A DNA stretch of 64,000 nucleotides from Haloferula sp. BvORR071 (GCF_000739615.1 NZ_BATP01000023.1:230280-294279); one strand, 5' to 3'; counted from the stretch's first letter, positions 15,839-25,201 are shown. Notes: generated by a model from the sequence alone, not told the origin. Numbers and translations are program-made.

Positions 15839-17312
15839 CGGCCCATCCTTTCGAGCGCTCCACCGCCCTGTGCCAGCCCTTCATCAGGGCTTCCATCTCA
15901 GCCTTCGCACGCTGCGGCCGGAACTCCATGCCCGTTTCGTTCCGCGCAGCCAGCTCCGCCCGGTCATGCCAATATCCCACTCCCAAGCCAGCCAACCACG
16001 CCGCGCCCTTCGCCGTGCTCTCGATGTCCCGCGGCCGCATCACTTCCACGCCTAACAGATCCGCCTGGAACTGCATCAGCAGCTCACTCCGCGCTGCGCC
16101 GCCGTCCACTTGCAGTCGCTGTAGTGGGATGCCGCTGTCCTTCACCATGCATTCCGCCAGCTCCGCGCTTTGGAAGGCAATCGACTCCAGCGCGGCCCGA
16201 CAGAAGTGCGCGCGGTTCGTCCCGCGCGTCATGCCGATCGCCATGCCCCTTGCGTAAGGGTCCCAGTGCGGCGCTCCCAGCCCCGCGAATGCCGGCACGA
16301 AATAGACCCCGCCGCTGTCCGCCACTGTCGCCGCTACCGTCTCACACTCCTCCGCGGTCCGAATCAGTTGCAGGTCATCGCGCAACCACTTCACCACCGC
16401 ACCGCCGATGAAGACGGAGCCCTCCAAGGCATAAACCGTCTCACCAGCGATCCTCCAAGCCACCGTCGTCAAAAGATCGTTCCGCGACACCACCGCCTCC
16501 GCCCCGGTATTCATCAGCATGAAGCAACCGGTCCCATAGGTATTCTTCGCCGTTCCCGCACTGAAGCATCCCTGCCCGAACAAAGCCGCCTGTTGGTCCC
16601 CCGCGATCCCCGCAATCGGAATTCCCTCCTGCGACTCCCCGAAGATCCCACTGCTGTCCTTCACCTCCGGCAGCATCGAGCGCGGAATCCCCAGAATCCC
16701 GAGCAACTCATCATCCCAGTCGCCCTTGTGAATATCATAGAGCAGCGTCCGCGAGGCGTTGCTCGCATCCGTGGCATGCACGGTCCTTCCGCTCAGCCGC
16801 CACAGTAGCCAGCTGTCCACCGTGCCAAACATCAGCTTTCCCGCCTCCGCCCGGCTGCGCGCATGCGCGACATTTTCCAGGATCCAGCGGATCTTCGTCC
16901 CGGAAAAATACGGATCCAACCGCAAGCCGGTTCGCTGCACGAATAGCTCTTCCACGCCCTCCTCCTTCAGCCGCGCGCACTCGCCCGCCGTCCTCCGGTC
17001 CTGCCACACGATCGCATTATAAACCGGCTTCCCGGTCTCCCGGTCCCACACCAGCGTTGTCTCCCGCTGGTTCGCGATCCCGATCGCCGCGATGTCCTGC
17101 GGCATCAGGTCCGCCTTGCCCATCGCATCCACCGCCGTTGACCACTGGCTCGCCCAGATCGCCAGCGGATCGTGCTCCACATGCCCCGGCCGCGGATAGT
17201 GCTGAGGATACTCCTTCTGGCTTACGGCAACCTGCCGGCACTCGTGGTCGTATACAATCGCGCGCGACGAGGTAGTCCCCTGGTCAAGCGCGAGGATGTG
17301 GGTCCGGGGCAT
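15822..17312 (-). CDS. glpK: Glycerol kinase
   Basis: Phosphorylates glycerol with ATP. 496 residues from the ATG at 17312, preceded by AAGGAG. Signatures: [16 protein letters not shown] (ATP site), [39 protein letters not shown], and the C-terminal [18 protein letters not shown]. It is the first gene of the glpK-glpD operon; no glpF facilitator is next to it. The gene lies divergent from the ABC exporter at 17406, with about 90 bp between. Cytoplasmic. Confidence 0.96.
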   Translation of the reverse strand: MPRTHILALDQGTTSSRAIVYDHECRQVAVSQKEYPQHYPRPGHVEHDPLAIWASQWSTAVDAMGKADLMPQDIAAIGIANQRETTLVWDRETGKPVYNAIVWQDRRTAGECARLKEEGVEELFVQRTGLRLDPYFSGTKIRWILENVAHARSRAEAGKLMFGTVDSWLLWRLSGRTVHATDASNASRTLLYDIHKGDWDDELLGILGIPRSMLPEVKDSSGIFGESQEGIPIAGIAGDQQAALFGQGCFSAGTAKNTYGTGCFMLMNTGAEAVVSRNDLLTTVAWRIAGETVYALEGSVFIGGAVVKWLRDDLQLIRTAEECETVAATVADSGGVYFVPAFAGLGAPHWDPYARGMAIGMTRGTNRAHFCRAALESIAFQSAELAECMVKDSGIPLQRLQVDGGAARSELLMQFQADLLGVEVMRPRDIESTAKGAAWLAGLGVGYWHDRAELAARNETGMEFRPQRAKAEMEALMKGWHRAVERSKGWADDDAN

Positions 17313-17405
17313 TTTCGGGTTTCTCCTTCTTCCTAACACGGATCGGCGGAAACGCGAAGCATCTTCCTTGCATCATCCCAGTTCCACGCCCTTTTTGTCG
17401 GCACC

Positions 17406-19124
17406 ATGGCCGTCCTCAAACGCGTCTTCCAACTCGTCCTCCATTACCCCGGACGCGCCTCCACCTCGCTACTGATGGCAGTCCTCTGCACGGTGCTGGT
17501 GCTGGTCCTGCCCACGGTAACCCAGGTAATGGTCACTGAGGTCATGGACAAGGGGCGCCAGGACCTGCTCTTCAAGACCGCCGCCATGGGCATCGGTGCC
17601 ATCTTCCTGCGCCAGGTCCTCTTCACCCTCCGCACCTATGGCAACAACGTCCTCGAGCAGCGCCTGATCCACGATCTGCGTCGCAAGTTGTACGACAAGC
17701 TCCAGCGCCTGCCGATCAAATGGTTCGATTCGAACTCTTCCGGCGAGATCATGTCGCGCGTCGCCAGTGACGTCCCTTCCACCGACCGCATGATCGTGGA
17801 GACCATCGACCAGGCCATCCCCGCGGTCCTGCAATTCCTGATCATGGCCGGCTGGATGTTCTACAACAGTTGGGAGCTTGCCTTGGTGACCCTCGCTCCG
17901 CTGCCAATCATCGGTCTGATCACCACGATCTACTCGAAGCGCGCGGAGCCACGCTGGCGCGAATCTTCCGAAGCCTCCGCAGCGCTCAATGCACTGCTGC
18001 ATGACAACCTCGCCGGCATCCGCCAGATCAAGGCCTACACCGTGGAGCCCGAAGCACTCGACCGCTTCGATGCCGCGAGCAAACACGTCGGCGAGAAGCA
18101 CATGCGCGTGATGAAAGGCCAGGCTCTCGTCTGGCCCGGCGTCTCGCTGCTCGCGGAGTCCGGCATCATCCTCATGCTCGGCTGTGGTGCCTATTGGGTG
18201 CTGCAGGGCAAGATGGACAAGGGCACCCCCATGGCCTTCCTGGTGGCATGGGGCTTCCTCTTCGATCCGATCTCGCGGATCAATACCCTCACCCAGCTCT
18301 ATGTCGGAGGCAAGGTCGCAGCCAAGCGCGTCTTCGACATCCTCGATCTGCCGGATGAGGTCAATCTCACCGAAGGCCTGCGCCCCGCCGTCTTCAAGGG
18401 CAAGGTCACTTTCGAAAACGCCGGCTTCTCCTACGATCCCGATTCTCCCGCTGTGGAAGGCATCTCACTGGTCGCCGAGCCCGGCATGACCGTCGCCCTC
18501 GTCGGCCCCACCGGTGCCGGCAAGTCCACCGTGCTGAATCTGCTGACACGCTTCTACGAAACCAACAAGGGCCGCATTCTGCTCGATGACCATCCCATCG
18601 AAGACCTTTCGAAAGAATGGCTGCGCGACCACACCGGCTACGTCACCCAGGAAAGCTTCCTCTTCAATACCAGCCTCCGCGACAACCTCCGCCTCGCAAA
18701 ACCAGACGCTACCGACGACGAAATCTGGGCCGCGCTCGACAGCGCGAATGCGTCACCATTCGTCAGGGAATTGCCGGAGATGCTTGATACCGTCGCGGGG
18801 GAGCGCGGCGTGCGCTTCTCCGGTGGCGAGAAGCAGCGCCTCTCCATAGCAAGAGCTTTGCTCAAGAACCCGCCGCTACTCTTGTTAGACGAAGCGACCT
18901 CCGCGCTCGACAATACCACCGAGCGCCTGGTGCAAGACGCCTTGGAAAACCTCCGCGCCGACCGCACTTCCTTCGTCATCGCCCACCGCCTCTCCACCGT
19001 CCGCAAAGCAAATCTGATCTGTGTCTTGCAAGACGGAAAATTGGTCGAATCCGGGAAGCACGAAGAATTACTAGCAAGAGGCGGCTTGTATTCGAGGCTA
19101 TGCGAAGCTTCCATTCGTGAATAA
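17406..19124 (+). CDS. ABC exporter, MsbA-like (fused membrane and ATPase domains)
   Basis: 572 residues: six membrane helices in the first 310 residues (type I exporter fold), then one nucleotide-binding domain. Walker A is GPTGAGKST, the signature is SGGEKQR, Walker B is LLLLDEATSALD, and the H-loop is IAHRLSTV. Half-transporters of this type dimerise and export lipids, peptides or drugs; lipid A flipping (MsbA) is one possibility but cannot be shown. The small gene at 19151 follows by 26 bp and may be cotranscribed. Confidence 0.9.
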   Translation: MAVLKRVFQLVLHYPGRASTSLLMAVLCTVLVLVLPTVTQVMVTEVMDKGRQDLLFKTAAMGIGAIFLRQVLFTLRTYGNNVLEQRLIHDLRRKLYDKLQRLPIKWFDSNSSGEIMSRVASDVPSTDRMIVETIDQAIPAVLQFLIMAGWMFYNSWELALVTLAPLPIIGLITTIYSKRAEPRWRESSEASAALNALLHDNLAGIRQIKAYTVEPEALDRFDAASKHVGEKHMRVMKGQALVWPGVSLLAESGIILMLGCGAYWVLQGKMDKGTPMAFLVAWGFLFDPISRINTLTQLYVGGKVAAKRVFDILDLPDEVNLTEGLRPAVFKGKVTFENAGFSYDPDSPAVEGISLVAEPGMTVALVGPTGAGKSTVLNLLTRFYETNKGRILLDDHPIEDLSKEWLRDHTGYVTQESFLFNTSLRDNLRLAKPDATDDEIWAALDSANASPFVRELPEMLDTVAGERGVRFSGGEKQRLSIARALLKNPPLLLLDEATSALDNTTERLVQDALENLRADRTSFVIAHRLSTVRKANLICVLQDGKLVESGKHEELLARGGLYSRLCEASIRE

Positions 19125-19150
19125 GCTTCAGCAAGCTTCCCGCCCGCCAC

Positions 19151-19450
19151 ATGGAAACTGTCCTGCAACTGCCCGAGTCCGAAGATCCCTGCACCGTCAA
19201 AGAAGTCGTAGAGGCTCTTCGAAAGGAGAAACTCTTCCCGCGCCACGAATCGAAGAACTGGGGTGATTGGATCCACCTCGAAGGTTATCGCACCGTGATC
19301 AGTATCGAATCGATGCGCGGCCTTACCAGCTCCGCTACCATCGAGCATGCCGACGACGACGGCGATGAACTGACTCCCGCCATCTTCCGCGCCTTCGGCC
19401 GCCTGAATTGGATCGGCATCGGCGAAGACGGCGAGTTCACTTTGGATTGA
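19151..19450 (+). CDS. Small hypothetical protein
   Basis: 99 residues with no signal peptide or membrane helix. Acidic, with a mixed alpha/beta pattern (VKEVVEALRKEKLFPRHES, NWGDWIHLEGYRTVISIES, RLNWIGIGEDGEFTLD). I do not recognise the family. Its position 26 bp after the ABC exporter and before a strong terminator suggests one transcript. Codon use matches neighbouring genes, which supports it being real. Confidence 0.6.
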   Translation: METVLQLPESEDPCTVKEVVEALRKEKLFPRHESKNWGDWIHLEGYRTVISIESMRGLTSSATIEHADDDGDELTPAIFRAFGRLNWIGIGEDGEFTLD

Positions 19451-19530
19451 TCGATTCGATTCGCCCCGCAAGGGATCAACAAAAGACTCAGCCTCCCGAC
19501 AAGCTGAGCCCGCGGCTCCGCGGCACAACG

Positions 19531-19560
19531 AAGGCGTGCACCAGCACGCCTTTCTTTTTG
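19531..19560 (+). terminator. Rho-independent terminator
   Basis: A 7-bp stem GGCGTGC/GCACGCC with loop ACCA is followed by TTTCTTTTT. It ends the ABC exporter/small-gene transcript. Confidence 0.8.
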
Positions 19561-19825
19561 GGCATGCTGCGCCATGTGGCGAATGGCACCCACTCAAGGC
19601 GAGGTTCCGGTTTGCCCACGGCGCCAGGAACATCGCTCCACGCCATTCACAAGCTGCCACAGCTTTCGGAAGCAGCCTGCACCCCTTGAATGCGAGCCTC
19701 ACTCCAAAGCGGTGACGCGCTTCCACATCCCACCTTCCCTACCCGATTTCTCACCGGCAAGACGCCCGGGAAGCCCTTCTTCCCCGCCTCATGAAAATTC
19801 TCGAAACTTTAATGCTACTTTTCTC

Positions 19826-19853
19826 TTGCCCCTCGTCGGTCCCCGTGTAGAAA
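19826..19853 (+). promoter_or_regulatory. Candidate sigma-70 promoter for tRNA-Gly
   Basis: TTGCCC (19826-19831) and TAGAAA (19848-19853) are separated by 16 bp, about 20 bp before the tRNA 5' end. The region between the terminator and here (about 260 bp) holds no convincing gene. Confidence 0.4.
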
Positions 19854-19873
19854 CCGCGCACGCGTTTCGCGAC

Positions 19874-19948
19874 GCGGGCGTAGCTCAGTGGTAGAGCGCC
19901 ACCTTGCCAAGGTGGATGTCGTGAGTTCGAATCTCATCGCCCGCTCCA
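19874..19948 (+). tRNA. tRNA-Gly (anticodon GCC)
   Basis: 75 nt with a complete cloverleaf: acceptor stem GCGGGCG/CGCCCGC, D arm with AGCTCAGTGGTAGAGC, anticodon stem CCACC/GGTGG enclosing TTGCCAA (anticodon GCC), T arm GTGAGTTCGAATCTCAT with the TTCGAAT loop, and an encoded CCA end. A strong hairpin terminator follows 14 bp later. Confidence 0.97.
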
Positions 19949-19962
19949 TTCCTTTCAGAATC

Positions 19963-19986
19963 AGGCCCTCGCAAGAGGGCCTTTTT
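19963..19986 (+). terminator. Rho-independent terminator after tRNA-Gly
   Basis: AGGCCCTC-GCAA-GAGGGCCT followed by a T-run: an 8-bp stem with a GCAA tetraloop. Confidence 0.88.
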
Positions 19987-20569
19987 CGTGTCCGGATCGC
20001 TCCTACTCCGGCGCGGCACCCACCTGCCCTCCATTTGCGGCCGGGCCGCTTTCGGAGTGCTGCGAGCGTCGCAGCCTTTTGCCCGAGGTCTCGCATCAGA
20101 GCGCCACACCAATTCCAGGCAAGGTCCCCCACCGCGACTCCTACCCGCCCTCCTCAACCAAGGAGCTATCGCGGCCCATCAGGCAGCGCGCGGCTCTCCA
20201 AGCCCACAAAGCCCTCTCCCGACCTCCTCTGCCCCCCTTCTTCCCGCTCTTCCGCGACGCCACAGGGCCCGCCACCAATCGGCAGGCGCCCAAGCTCCAC
20301 CTTCCCCAACCCAAACATAACAACAACATATCCTAAATTTTGCGGACAAGCTTCCGCCAATCCGGCTCAAAATCCCTAACAAAACTTTACTTTAAATCAC
20401 CGCCTCCCTACTCGCATCGGCATTCCGTTCACCCGGCGATTGAAAAACGACACACCGATTCATCCTATCTCGGCACTGCTGATGCGACACCGGGAACAGT
20501 TACCATCCCGAGTTTGAGCCCATCGCCCCAGCCGCCAAGCAGCTGACTTTTCCCCTGGATTGTCTGGGA
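19987..20569. other. Non-coding stretch, no gene seen
   Basis: About 580 bp with no ORF that has plausible codon use; the short frames here are proline- and arginine-rich shadows. One AT-richer patch (about 20310-20400) may carry promoter elements. Nothing else can be supported. Confidence 0.5.
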
Positions 20570-20665
20570 TGGGCGGGGAGGTCCCCCACAAAAAGATCGA
20601 GAGGTCCCCTACTGCCAGGGTTGAGAGACTGGCAAGGACCTCCTGATTCACGACCTCCCCGCCCA
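20570..20665. repeat. 96-nt nested hairpin element
   Basis: The outer arms are a perfect 14-bp inverted repeat: TGGGCGGGGAGGTC (20570-20583) and GACCTCCCCGCCCA (20652-20665). Inside, GAGGTCC (20601) pairs with GGACCTC (20636), and TGCCAG (20613) with CTGGCA (20629). The whole element could fold as one long branched hairpin. It could be a structured RNA or a miniature mobile element; it encodes nothing. Confidence 0.6.
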
Positions 20666-20830
20666 AACTTTTCCCGCAAGGCTCCGCTCAAAATTCCCCG
20701 GCAGGTCAGGCCTCGCAGCAGTTCGCGCCTTCTCCGGTTAGAGAAGCACCCGCTGATCTAACAGTCCGCAAATCCCACCGCGCGCCGTGTCGGTAAAACA
20801 CCTTAAGTAAATCCCCCCGTCTTCCTGAAT

Positions 20831-20859
20831 TTGCGCGAATGGGGAACTTGCACGATACT
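20831..20859 (+). promoter_or_regulatory. Candidate sigma-70 promoter for a small RNA
   Basis: TTGCGC (20831-20836) and GATACT (20854-20859) are exactly 17 bp apart, followed about 7 bp later by the first hairpin of the candidate RNA. Confidence 0.4.
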
Positions 20860-20865
20860 GAATCA

Positions 20866-20924
20866 AATGCGGAAACGCATGGCGCCCGCGGTTTGGGAGG
20901 GCTGCGGGCGCCCCTTTTCATTTT
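20866..20924 (+). ncRNA. Candidate small RNA of two stacked hairpins
   Basis: Hairpin 1 (20867-20880) is ATGCG-GAAA-CGCAT with a GNRA tetraloop. Hairpin 2 follows directly (20881-20912): a perfect 9-bp GC stem GGCGCCCGC/GCGGGCGCC, then CCTTTTCATTTT as a U-rich end. With the upstream promoter-like pair this makes a coherent transcript of about 55-60 nt. It overlaps no credible gene. Its target is unknown, and a simple terminator for a longer upstream RNA is an alternative reading. Confidence 0.45.
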
Positions 20925-20964
20925 CCAGCTGTTCGTGAAGTTTCACGGAATGGTTTGTGCACCC

Positions 20965-20994
20965 GAGCCCGCGGTCAGCAATGGCCGCGGGCTC
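20965..20994 (+). terminator. Second terminator-like hairpin before prmA
   Basis: A perfect 10-bp stem GAGCCCGCGG/CCGCGGGCTC with a 10-nt loop, followed by ATTTCGTTTC. It may back up the first hairpin or shield prmA from read-through. Confidence 0.55.
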
Positions 20995-21094
20995 ATTTCG
21001 TTTCGCCTGCGGCATTCCCCCAAGCAAGACAGGTCACCGGCGCTCTGAAAATGAAACTTGGACTCGGCTGCGCGGATTTCTACACCTTCCCGCC

Positions 21095-21943
21095 ATGTTC
21101 GTCTGGTCGAAGCTCTCCGCCTCCAAGTGGCTCGATGCTTGGGAAGATCGTTTCCACGGCAACCCCAACTTCGTCCTCCACGTCATCAAGGGCGGCAAGT
21201 CGGTGCGCGTGGAAGTTTTCTGCGCCACCAAATCGGAGGGCGAAGCCATCGCCAAGCAGTTCGGTGGCACCGTCCGCAAGCTGTCCAGCGATTGGAAGAA
21301 CGCCTCCCCCGTGATCCCGCCACCGCTCAAGGTCCGTGATGCTCTGGTGGTCACCCAGCTCTCCTCCGCCAAGGATCTCAAGCAGCTCGCCAAGGACCAT
21401 CCCGGCCGCGACATCATCAGCATCCCGCCGGAAATGGCCTTCGGCACCGGTGACCACGCCACCACTTCCACCTGCCTGCGCTTCCTCGTCGATATCGGCC
21501 GCTCGCGCGAAGCGGGCTGGAGTTGCGCCGATCTCGGCTCCGGCTCGGGCCTGCTCGCCATTGCCGCCAAGAAGCTTGGTGCCGGTGAAACCTTCGCCTG
21601 CGACTACGACCCCTTCGCGGTGACGGTGGCAGAGCGCAATTTCGAGCGCAACGGCACCCCGGGCATCGAGGCCAAGGAACTCGACATCCTGAAGTGGAAG
21701 CCACGCAAAAAATACGACGTGGTCCTGGCCAACATCTTTTCCACGGTCCTGATCCAAGCCTTCCCGGTCATCATCAAGACCCTCAAGCCGAAGGGCGAGA
21801 TCGTCCTCTCCGGCATCCTCGCCAGCCAAGCTTGGGACGTCTTCACCGCCGCCGCCAGCCACGGCCTCGGCTTCCCGGAAGTTGTCAAAAAAGGCAAATG
21901 GGTCACCGCACGGGGCGGCTGGATGAATGACCTGACTGCCTGA
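21095..21943 (+). CDS. prmA: Ribosomal protein L11 methyltransferase
   Basis: 282 residues from the ATG at 21095. The Rossmann methyltransferase core has motif I as CADLGSGSGLLAIAAKKLGA, the acidic residue in ACDYDPFAV, and the PrmA substrate loop VLANIFSTVL (family pattern NI). The GTGDHATTSTCLRFL segment just before motif I is typical of PrmA, which trimethylates lysines of ribosomal protein L11 with SAM. The N-terminal L11-binding domain is shorter and less conserved than in E. coli (about 293 residues), so a related protein methyltransferase is possible. Cytoplasmic. Confidence 0.8.
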   Translation: MFVWSKLSASKWLDAWEDRFHGNPNFVLHVIKGGKSVRVEVFCATKSEGEAIAKQFGGTVRKLSSDWKNASPVIPPPLKVRDALVVTQLSSAKDLKQLAKDHPGRDIISIPPEMAFGTGDHATTSTCLRFLVDIGRSREAGWSCADLGSGSGLLAIAAKKLGAGETFACDYDPFAVTVAERNFERNGTPGIEAKELDILKWKPRKKYDVVLANIFSTVLIQAFPVIIKTLKPKGEIVLSGILASQAWDVFTAAASHGLGFPEVVKKGKWVTARGGWMNDLTA

Positions 21944-21966
21944 GTCATGGCTCATTGGTCATGAGT

Positions 21967-22013
21967 CATTGGGAAACAGGCAGAAAACGATGCTTTTTGC
22001 CTTCCCCCCAATG
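21967..22013 (+). terminator. Hairpin after prmA
   Basis: CATTGGG pairs with CCCAATG around an inner AGGCA-AAAA / TTTT-TGCCT stem. The T-rich part lies inside the stem rather than after it, so termination is likely but not certain. Direct copies of a TCATTGG-like word lie just upstream. Confidence 0.4.
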
Positions 22014-22079
22014 GCCAATGACTTCTGACGATTGACCCATAGCATTTCACTTGCGCCGGGCCGCTGGTCCGGGCAGAAA

Positions 22080-22102
22080 AGCCCCCCGCTCCACCGGGGG
22101 CT
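22080..22102 (+). promoter_or_regulatory. GC-rich hairpin in the leader of the aminotransferase gene
   Basis: AGCCCCC (22080-22086) pairs with GGGGGCT (22096-22102), about 60 bp before the start codon and without a T-run. It could be a leader structure. I do not recognise a riboswitch class. Confidence 0.3.
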
Positions 22103-22162
22103 GCGCGACATCACCGTTGCTCCGGTCTCCGGAGGGCGTGAACCACCATACCGCGCGCTTCC

Positions 22163-23329
22163 ATGGACAGCATTTCATCCCGAATTCTCGAGGTCACCCC
22201 GTCACTCACCCTCGCGGTCACCAATCAGACCAAGGCCTTGATCGCCAAGGGCGAAGAGGTCTACGGCCTCGCCGGTGGCGAACCGGAGGTGGACACCCCG
22301 CAGCACATCAAGGACGCGGCAATCGCCGCGCTGCAGGCAGGCAAGACGAAGTACACCCCTGCCAACGGCATCCCGGAGCTTCGCGACGCCCTGGCCGCCA
22401 AGTTCATCGCCGACAACAACGTCTCCTACGACGCGAAGCAGATCTGCGTGAGCGCCGGTGCCAAGATGGCTTGCTACAATGCCATCCTCGCCGTGGTGGA
22501 AGAAGGCGATGAAGTGATCATCCCGACCCCTTACTGGGTGAGCTACCCGGAGATGGTCCGCCTCGCGGGCGGCAAGCCGGTGCTGGTGGAGACCAAGGAG
22601 TCCAACGGCTGGAAGATGACCGCCGAGCAATTCGAGGCCGCCATGACCCCGGCGACCAAGATGGTCATCCTCAATACGCCCTCCAATCCGACCGGCGCGG
22701 TCTACACCGAGCAGGAGCTGCGCGACATCGGCGAAGTCGCCCTGTCTGAGGACATCATCATCCTCTCCGACGAAATTTACGAGAAGCTGGTCTACGGCGA
22801 TAACAAGCACGTCTCGATCGCTTCCCTGAGCCAGGAGCTCTACGACCTGACGATCACCGTCAATGGCTTCTCCAAGGCCTACTCGATGACTGGCTGGCGC
22901 CTCGGCTACACCGCCGCTCCGAAGCCGCTGGCGGAGGCGATCGACAAGATCGCGAGCCACACGGTCTCGAATGCCACCACCTTCGCCCAATACGGTGCGG
23001 TGGCCGCGCTCCAAGGTGACCAAACCTTCATCAGCGACCTGCGCGACGAGTACGACGTGAAGCGCCAGTTCATGTTCCAGCGCCTCAAGGCGATCCACAA
23101 CATCCGTGTGGTGGAGCCGAAGGGTGCCTTCTACTTCTTCGTCTACACCGGCCAGCTGGGCCTGAAGTCGACGAACCTGACCGACAAGCTGCTCAGCCGC
23201 TACAAGGTGGCCGCGGTTCCGGGCATCGCCTTCGGCTACGACGACGGCATCCGCATGAGCTACTGCACCACGCTGGACGTGCTCAACGAGGGTCTGACCC
23301 GCTTCGAGCAGTTCTGCCGCGAGCACTAA
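22163..23329 (+). CDS. Aspartate aminotransferase (class I/II, PLP-dependent)
   Basis: 388 residues, the usual length of bacterial subgroup I-gamma aspartate aminotransferases. It exchanges amino groups between aspartate and 2-oxoglutarate. Signatures are AGGEPEVDTPQHIKDAA near the N-terminus, NTPSNPTGAVY (PLP/ substrate site), SDEIYEKLVY (the PLP-binding Asp and Tyr), and NGFSKAYSMTGWRLGY with the PLP lysine. A C-terminal Arg for the substrate carboxylate lies in DGIRMSYCTT. Some members also use prephenate, which cannot be excluded. A strong terminator follows. Cytoplasmic. Confidence 0.92.
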   Translation: MDSISSRILEVTPSLTLAVTNQTKALIAKGEEVYGLAGGEPEVDTPQHIKDAAIAALQAGKTKYTPANGIPELRDALAAKFIADNNVSYDAKQICVSAGAKMACYNAILAVVEEGDEVIIPTPYWVSYPEMVRLAGGKPVLVETKESNGWKMTAEQFEAAMTPATKMVILNTPSNPTGAVYTEQELRDIGEVALSEDIIILSDEIYEKLVYGDNKHVSIASLSQELYDLTITVNGFSKAYSMTGWRLGYTAAPKPLAEAIDKIASHTVSNATTFAQYGAVAALQGDQTFISDLRDEYDVKRQFMFQRLKAIHNIRVVEPKGAFYFFVYTGQLGLKSTNLTDKLLSRYKVAAVPGIAFGYDDGIRMSYCTTLDVLNEGLTRFEQFCREH

Positions 23330-23353
23330 ATCCATCAGGGCCTTTCCGCTTCC

Positions 23354-23391
23354 AAAAAGCCCGGTTCCAGCGATGGGACCGGGCTTTTTTT
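23354..23391 (+). terminator. Strong rho-independent terminator
   Basis: AAAAAGCCCGGT pairs with ACCGGGCTTTTT, with an extra TCCA/TGGG pairing near a GCGA loop, followed by a T-run. It closes the aminotransferase transcript. Confidence 0.92.
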
Positions 23392-23475
23392 GGCTTTGTC
23401 GGCGAAACTTTTGGCCGGGCCGGGCGTTTCACCCGCAGCTTCCGTCCTCCGAGGCAACGACCCCTGTGTTGTCTC

Positions 23476-25173
23476 ATGAAATACATACCCTCTGTTGCGT
23501 CACTCTCAGTTCTTCTCGTTCTTCCCGCACTTGCCCAGCAGCCGCCGCCCGGAAATGGAAACTTCCCCGGTGGACCGCCGATGCAGTCCGAGCGCAAGTT
23601 GCTCGCCGACTTTGACAAGGACGGTAACAAGCAATTGAACCAAGAGGAGCGCGCTGCGGCCCGCGAGTTCCTGAAGGCCAATCCGGCCCAGCAGCGCGGC
23701 GGCTTCCCCGGTGGTCCGGGTGGTGGCGGCAGACGTGGTCCGGGCGGATTCGGTCCACGCGGCGGTGCTGAGGAGACTCCGGCGACTCCCGGAGTGAAGA
23801 TCTCGCCGTCTGAGGTTTCACCGGCCGGCAGCTCCGATCTCTATGCCGAGGATACCTTGCGGACCTTGTTCCTTGATTTCGAGAATGCCGATTGGGAGAA
23901 GGAGTTGGAGGACTTCCACGGCACCGATGTGGAGGTCCCGGCGACGCTCACGGTGGACGGCAAGAAGTACCCCGGCGTGGGCGTCCACTTCCGCGGGATG
24001 TCCAGCTACATGATGGTCTCCGCCGGCCACAAGCGCTCGCTGAATGTCTCGCTCGATTTCAGCGACAAGAAGCAAAAGCTGGACGGATACAAGACGCTCA
24101 ACCTGCTGAATTCCCACGAGGACGGCAGCTTCCTGAGCGCGGTGCTGTATTCGCACATCGCCCGCCAGCACATCGCCGCGCCGAAGGCGAACTTGGTGCG
24201 GGTGGTGATCAATGGCGAGAACTGGGGCGTCTATGTGAACCAGGAACAGTTCAACAAGGACTTCATCCAGGAGAACTTCCGCAGCAACAAGGGCGCGCGC
24301 TGGAAGGTCCGTGGGTCCCCAAACGGCCGTGGCGGCCTCGACTACGCCGGTGAGGATCTGGCGGTCTACAAGGAGCGCTACGACATGAAGGACGGCACGG
24401 ACGAGGACTGGCAGGCGCTGATCAAGCTCTGCAAAACGCTCTCGCAGACGCCGGCCGGGGAGCTCGAGGCAGCAGTCGCGCCGATGCTGGATATCGACAG
24501 CGTGCTGTGGTTCCTGGCGCTGGATTGCGGGCTGATCAATGGCGACGGCTACTGGACCCGCGCCAGCGACTTCAGCCTGTATCGCGACACAGATGGCCGC
24601 TTCCACCTGATCCCCGGGGATATGAATGAAGCCTTCAGGCCCTCCGGTGGCGGACCGGGCTTTGGACCCCGGGGAGGCGGCGGTGATCGCGGCGGATTCG
24701 GCCCTCCGGGAGGCGAAGGCCGGCCCGAAGGTGGCCAGCCGCGGCCTGAAGGTCCGGGCCAGCAAGGCCCGGGTGCGGGTGGCGGCAATCGCGGTGGCGA
24801 AGGTGTGAAGCTCGATCCCCTCACCGGGATGGACAACGAGCGCACTCCGCTGCGCTCGAAGCTGCTCGCCGTGCCTGCCTTGAAAGCCCGCTATCTGGAG
24901 AAGGTCCGGACGATCGCCCAAGAGAATCTCGATTGGAGCAAGCTGGGGCCGGTGGTCGCAAAGTACCGTGAGCTGGCTGGCAAGGAGATCGCGGCGGATA
25001 CACGGAAGCTCTCCAGCACCGAGGAGTTTGAGAAGCTGACCGCGGATCAGCCGGCGGCAGCTAGCGGCGAGGAAGCACCGCGTGGCTTCGGGCCGTCGAG
25101 CATGGCGCTGCGGACCTTCGCGGACCAGCGCCGGGCGTACTTGCTTTCGGCCACCGCGGCCAAGAAGGAGTAG
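23476..25173 (+). CDS. Secreted CotH-like protein with EF-hand
   Basis: 565 residues. A signal peptide (SVASLSVLLVLPALAQ) is followed by an EF-hand calcium loop DKDGNKQLNQEE (about residues 51-62), a Gly/Pro-rich linker, and a CotH domain. CotH features include GVGVHFRGMSSYMM, KTLNLLNSHEDGSFL, INGENWGVYVNQEQFN, and FHLIPGDMNEAF. CotH proteins of spores are protein kinases; in Verrucomicrobiota they are common as secreted proteins of unknown target. A second Gly/Pro-rich insert (GGGPGFGPRGGGGDRGG) splits the domain near residue 390. The function outside sporulation is not established. Confidence 0.85.
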   Translation: MKYIPSVASLSVLLVLPALAQQPPPGNGNFPGGPPMQSERKLLADFDKDGNKQLNQEERAAAREFLKANPAQQRGGFPGGPGGGGRRGPGGFGPRGGAEETPATPGVKISPSEVSPAGSSDLYAEDTLRTLFLDFENADWEKELEDFHGTDVEVPATLTVDGKKYPGVGVHFRGMSSYMMVSAGHKRSLNVSLDFSDKKQKLDGYKTLNLLNSHEDGSFLSAVLYSHIARQHIAAPKANLVRVVINGENWGVYVNQEQFNKDFIQENFRSNKGARWKVRGSPNGRGGLDYAGEDLAVYKERYDMKDGTDEDWQALIKLCKTLSQTPAGELEAAVAPMLDIDSVLWFLALDCGLINGDGYWTRASDFSLYRDTDGRFHLIPGDMNEAFRPSGGGPGFGPRGGGGDRGGFGPPGGEGRPEGGQPRPEGPGQQGPGAGGGNRGGEGVKLDPLTGMDNERTPLRSKLLAVPALKARYLEKVRTIAQENLDWSKLGPVVAKYRELAGKEIAADTRKLSSTEEFEKLTADQPAAASGEEAPRGFGPSSMALRTFADQRRAYLLSATAAKKE

Positions 25174-25201
25174 GAATCACGACAATTCCTCCAAAACCAA
25201 A

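Noticed and set aside
20141..20546. Several short frames in the non-coding stretch before prmA
   Set aside because: They are proline- or arginine-rich, overlap in several phases, and lack a start with a binding site.
20839..21048. A 69-codon frame that includes the candidate small RNA and the second hairpin
   Set aside because: Its codons are explained by the two GC hairpins, and the two terminator-like structures lie inside it.
22036..22162. Possible riboswitch before the aminotransferase
   Set aside because: A GC-rich hairpin is present, but it does not match any riboswitch core that I know.
22202..23335. Minus-strand open frame of 377 codons opposite the aminotransferase
   Set aside because: Complete antisense shadow of a well-marked enzyme.
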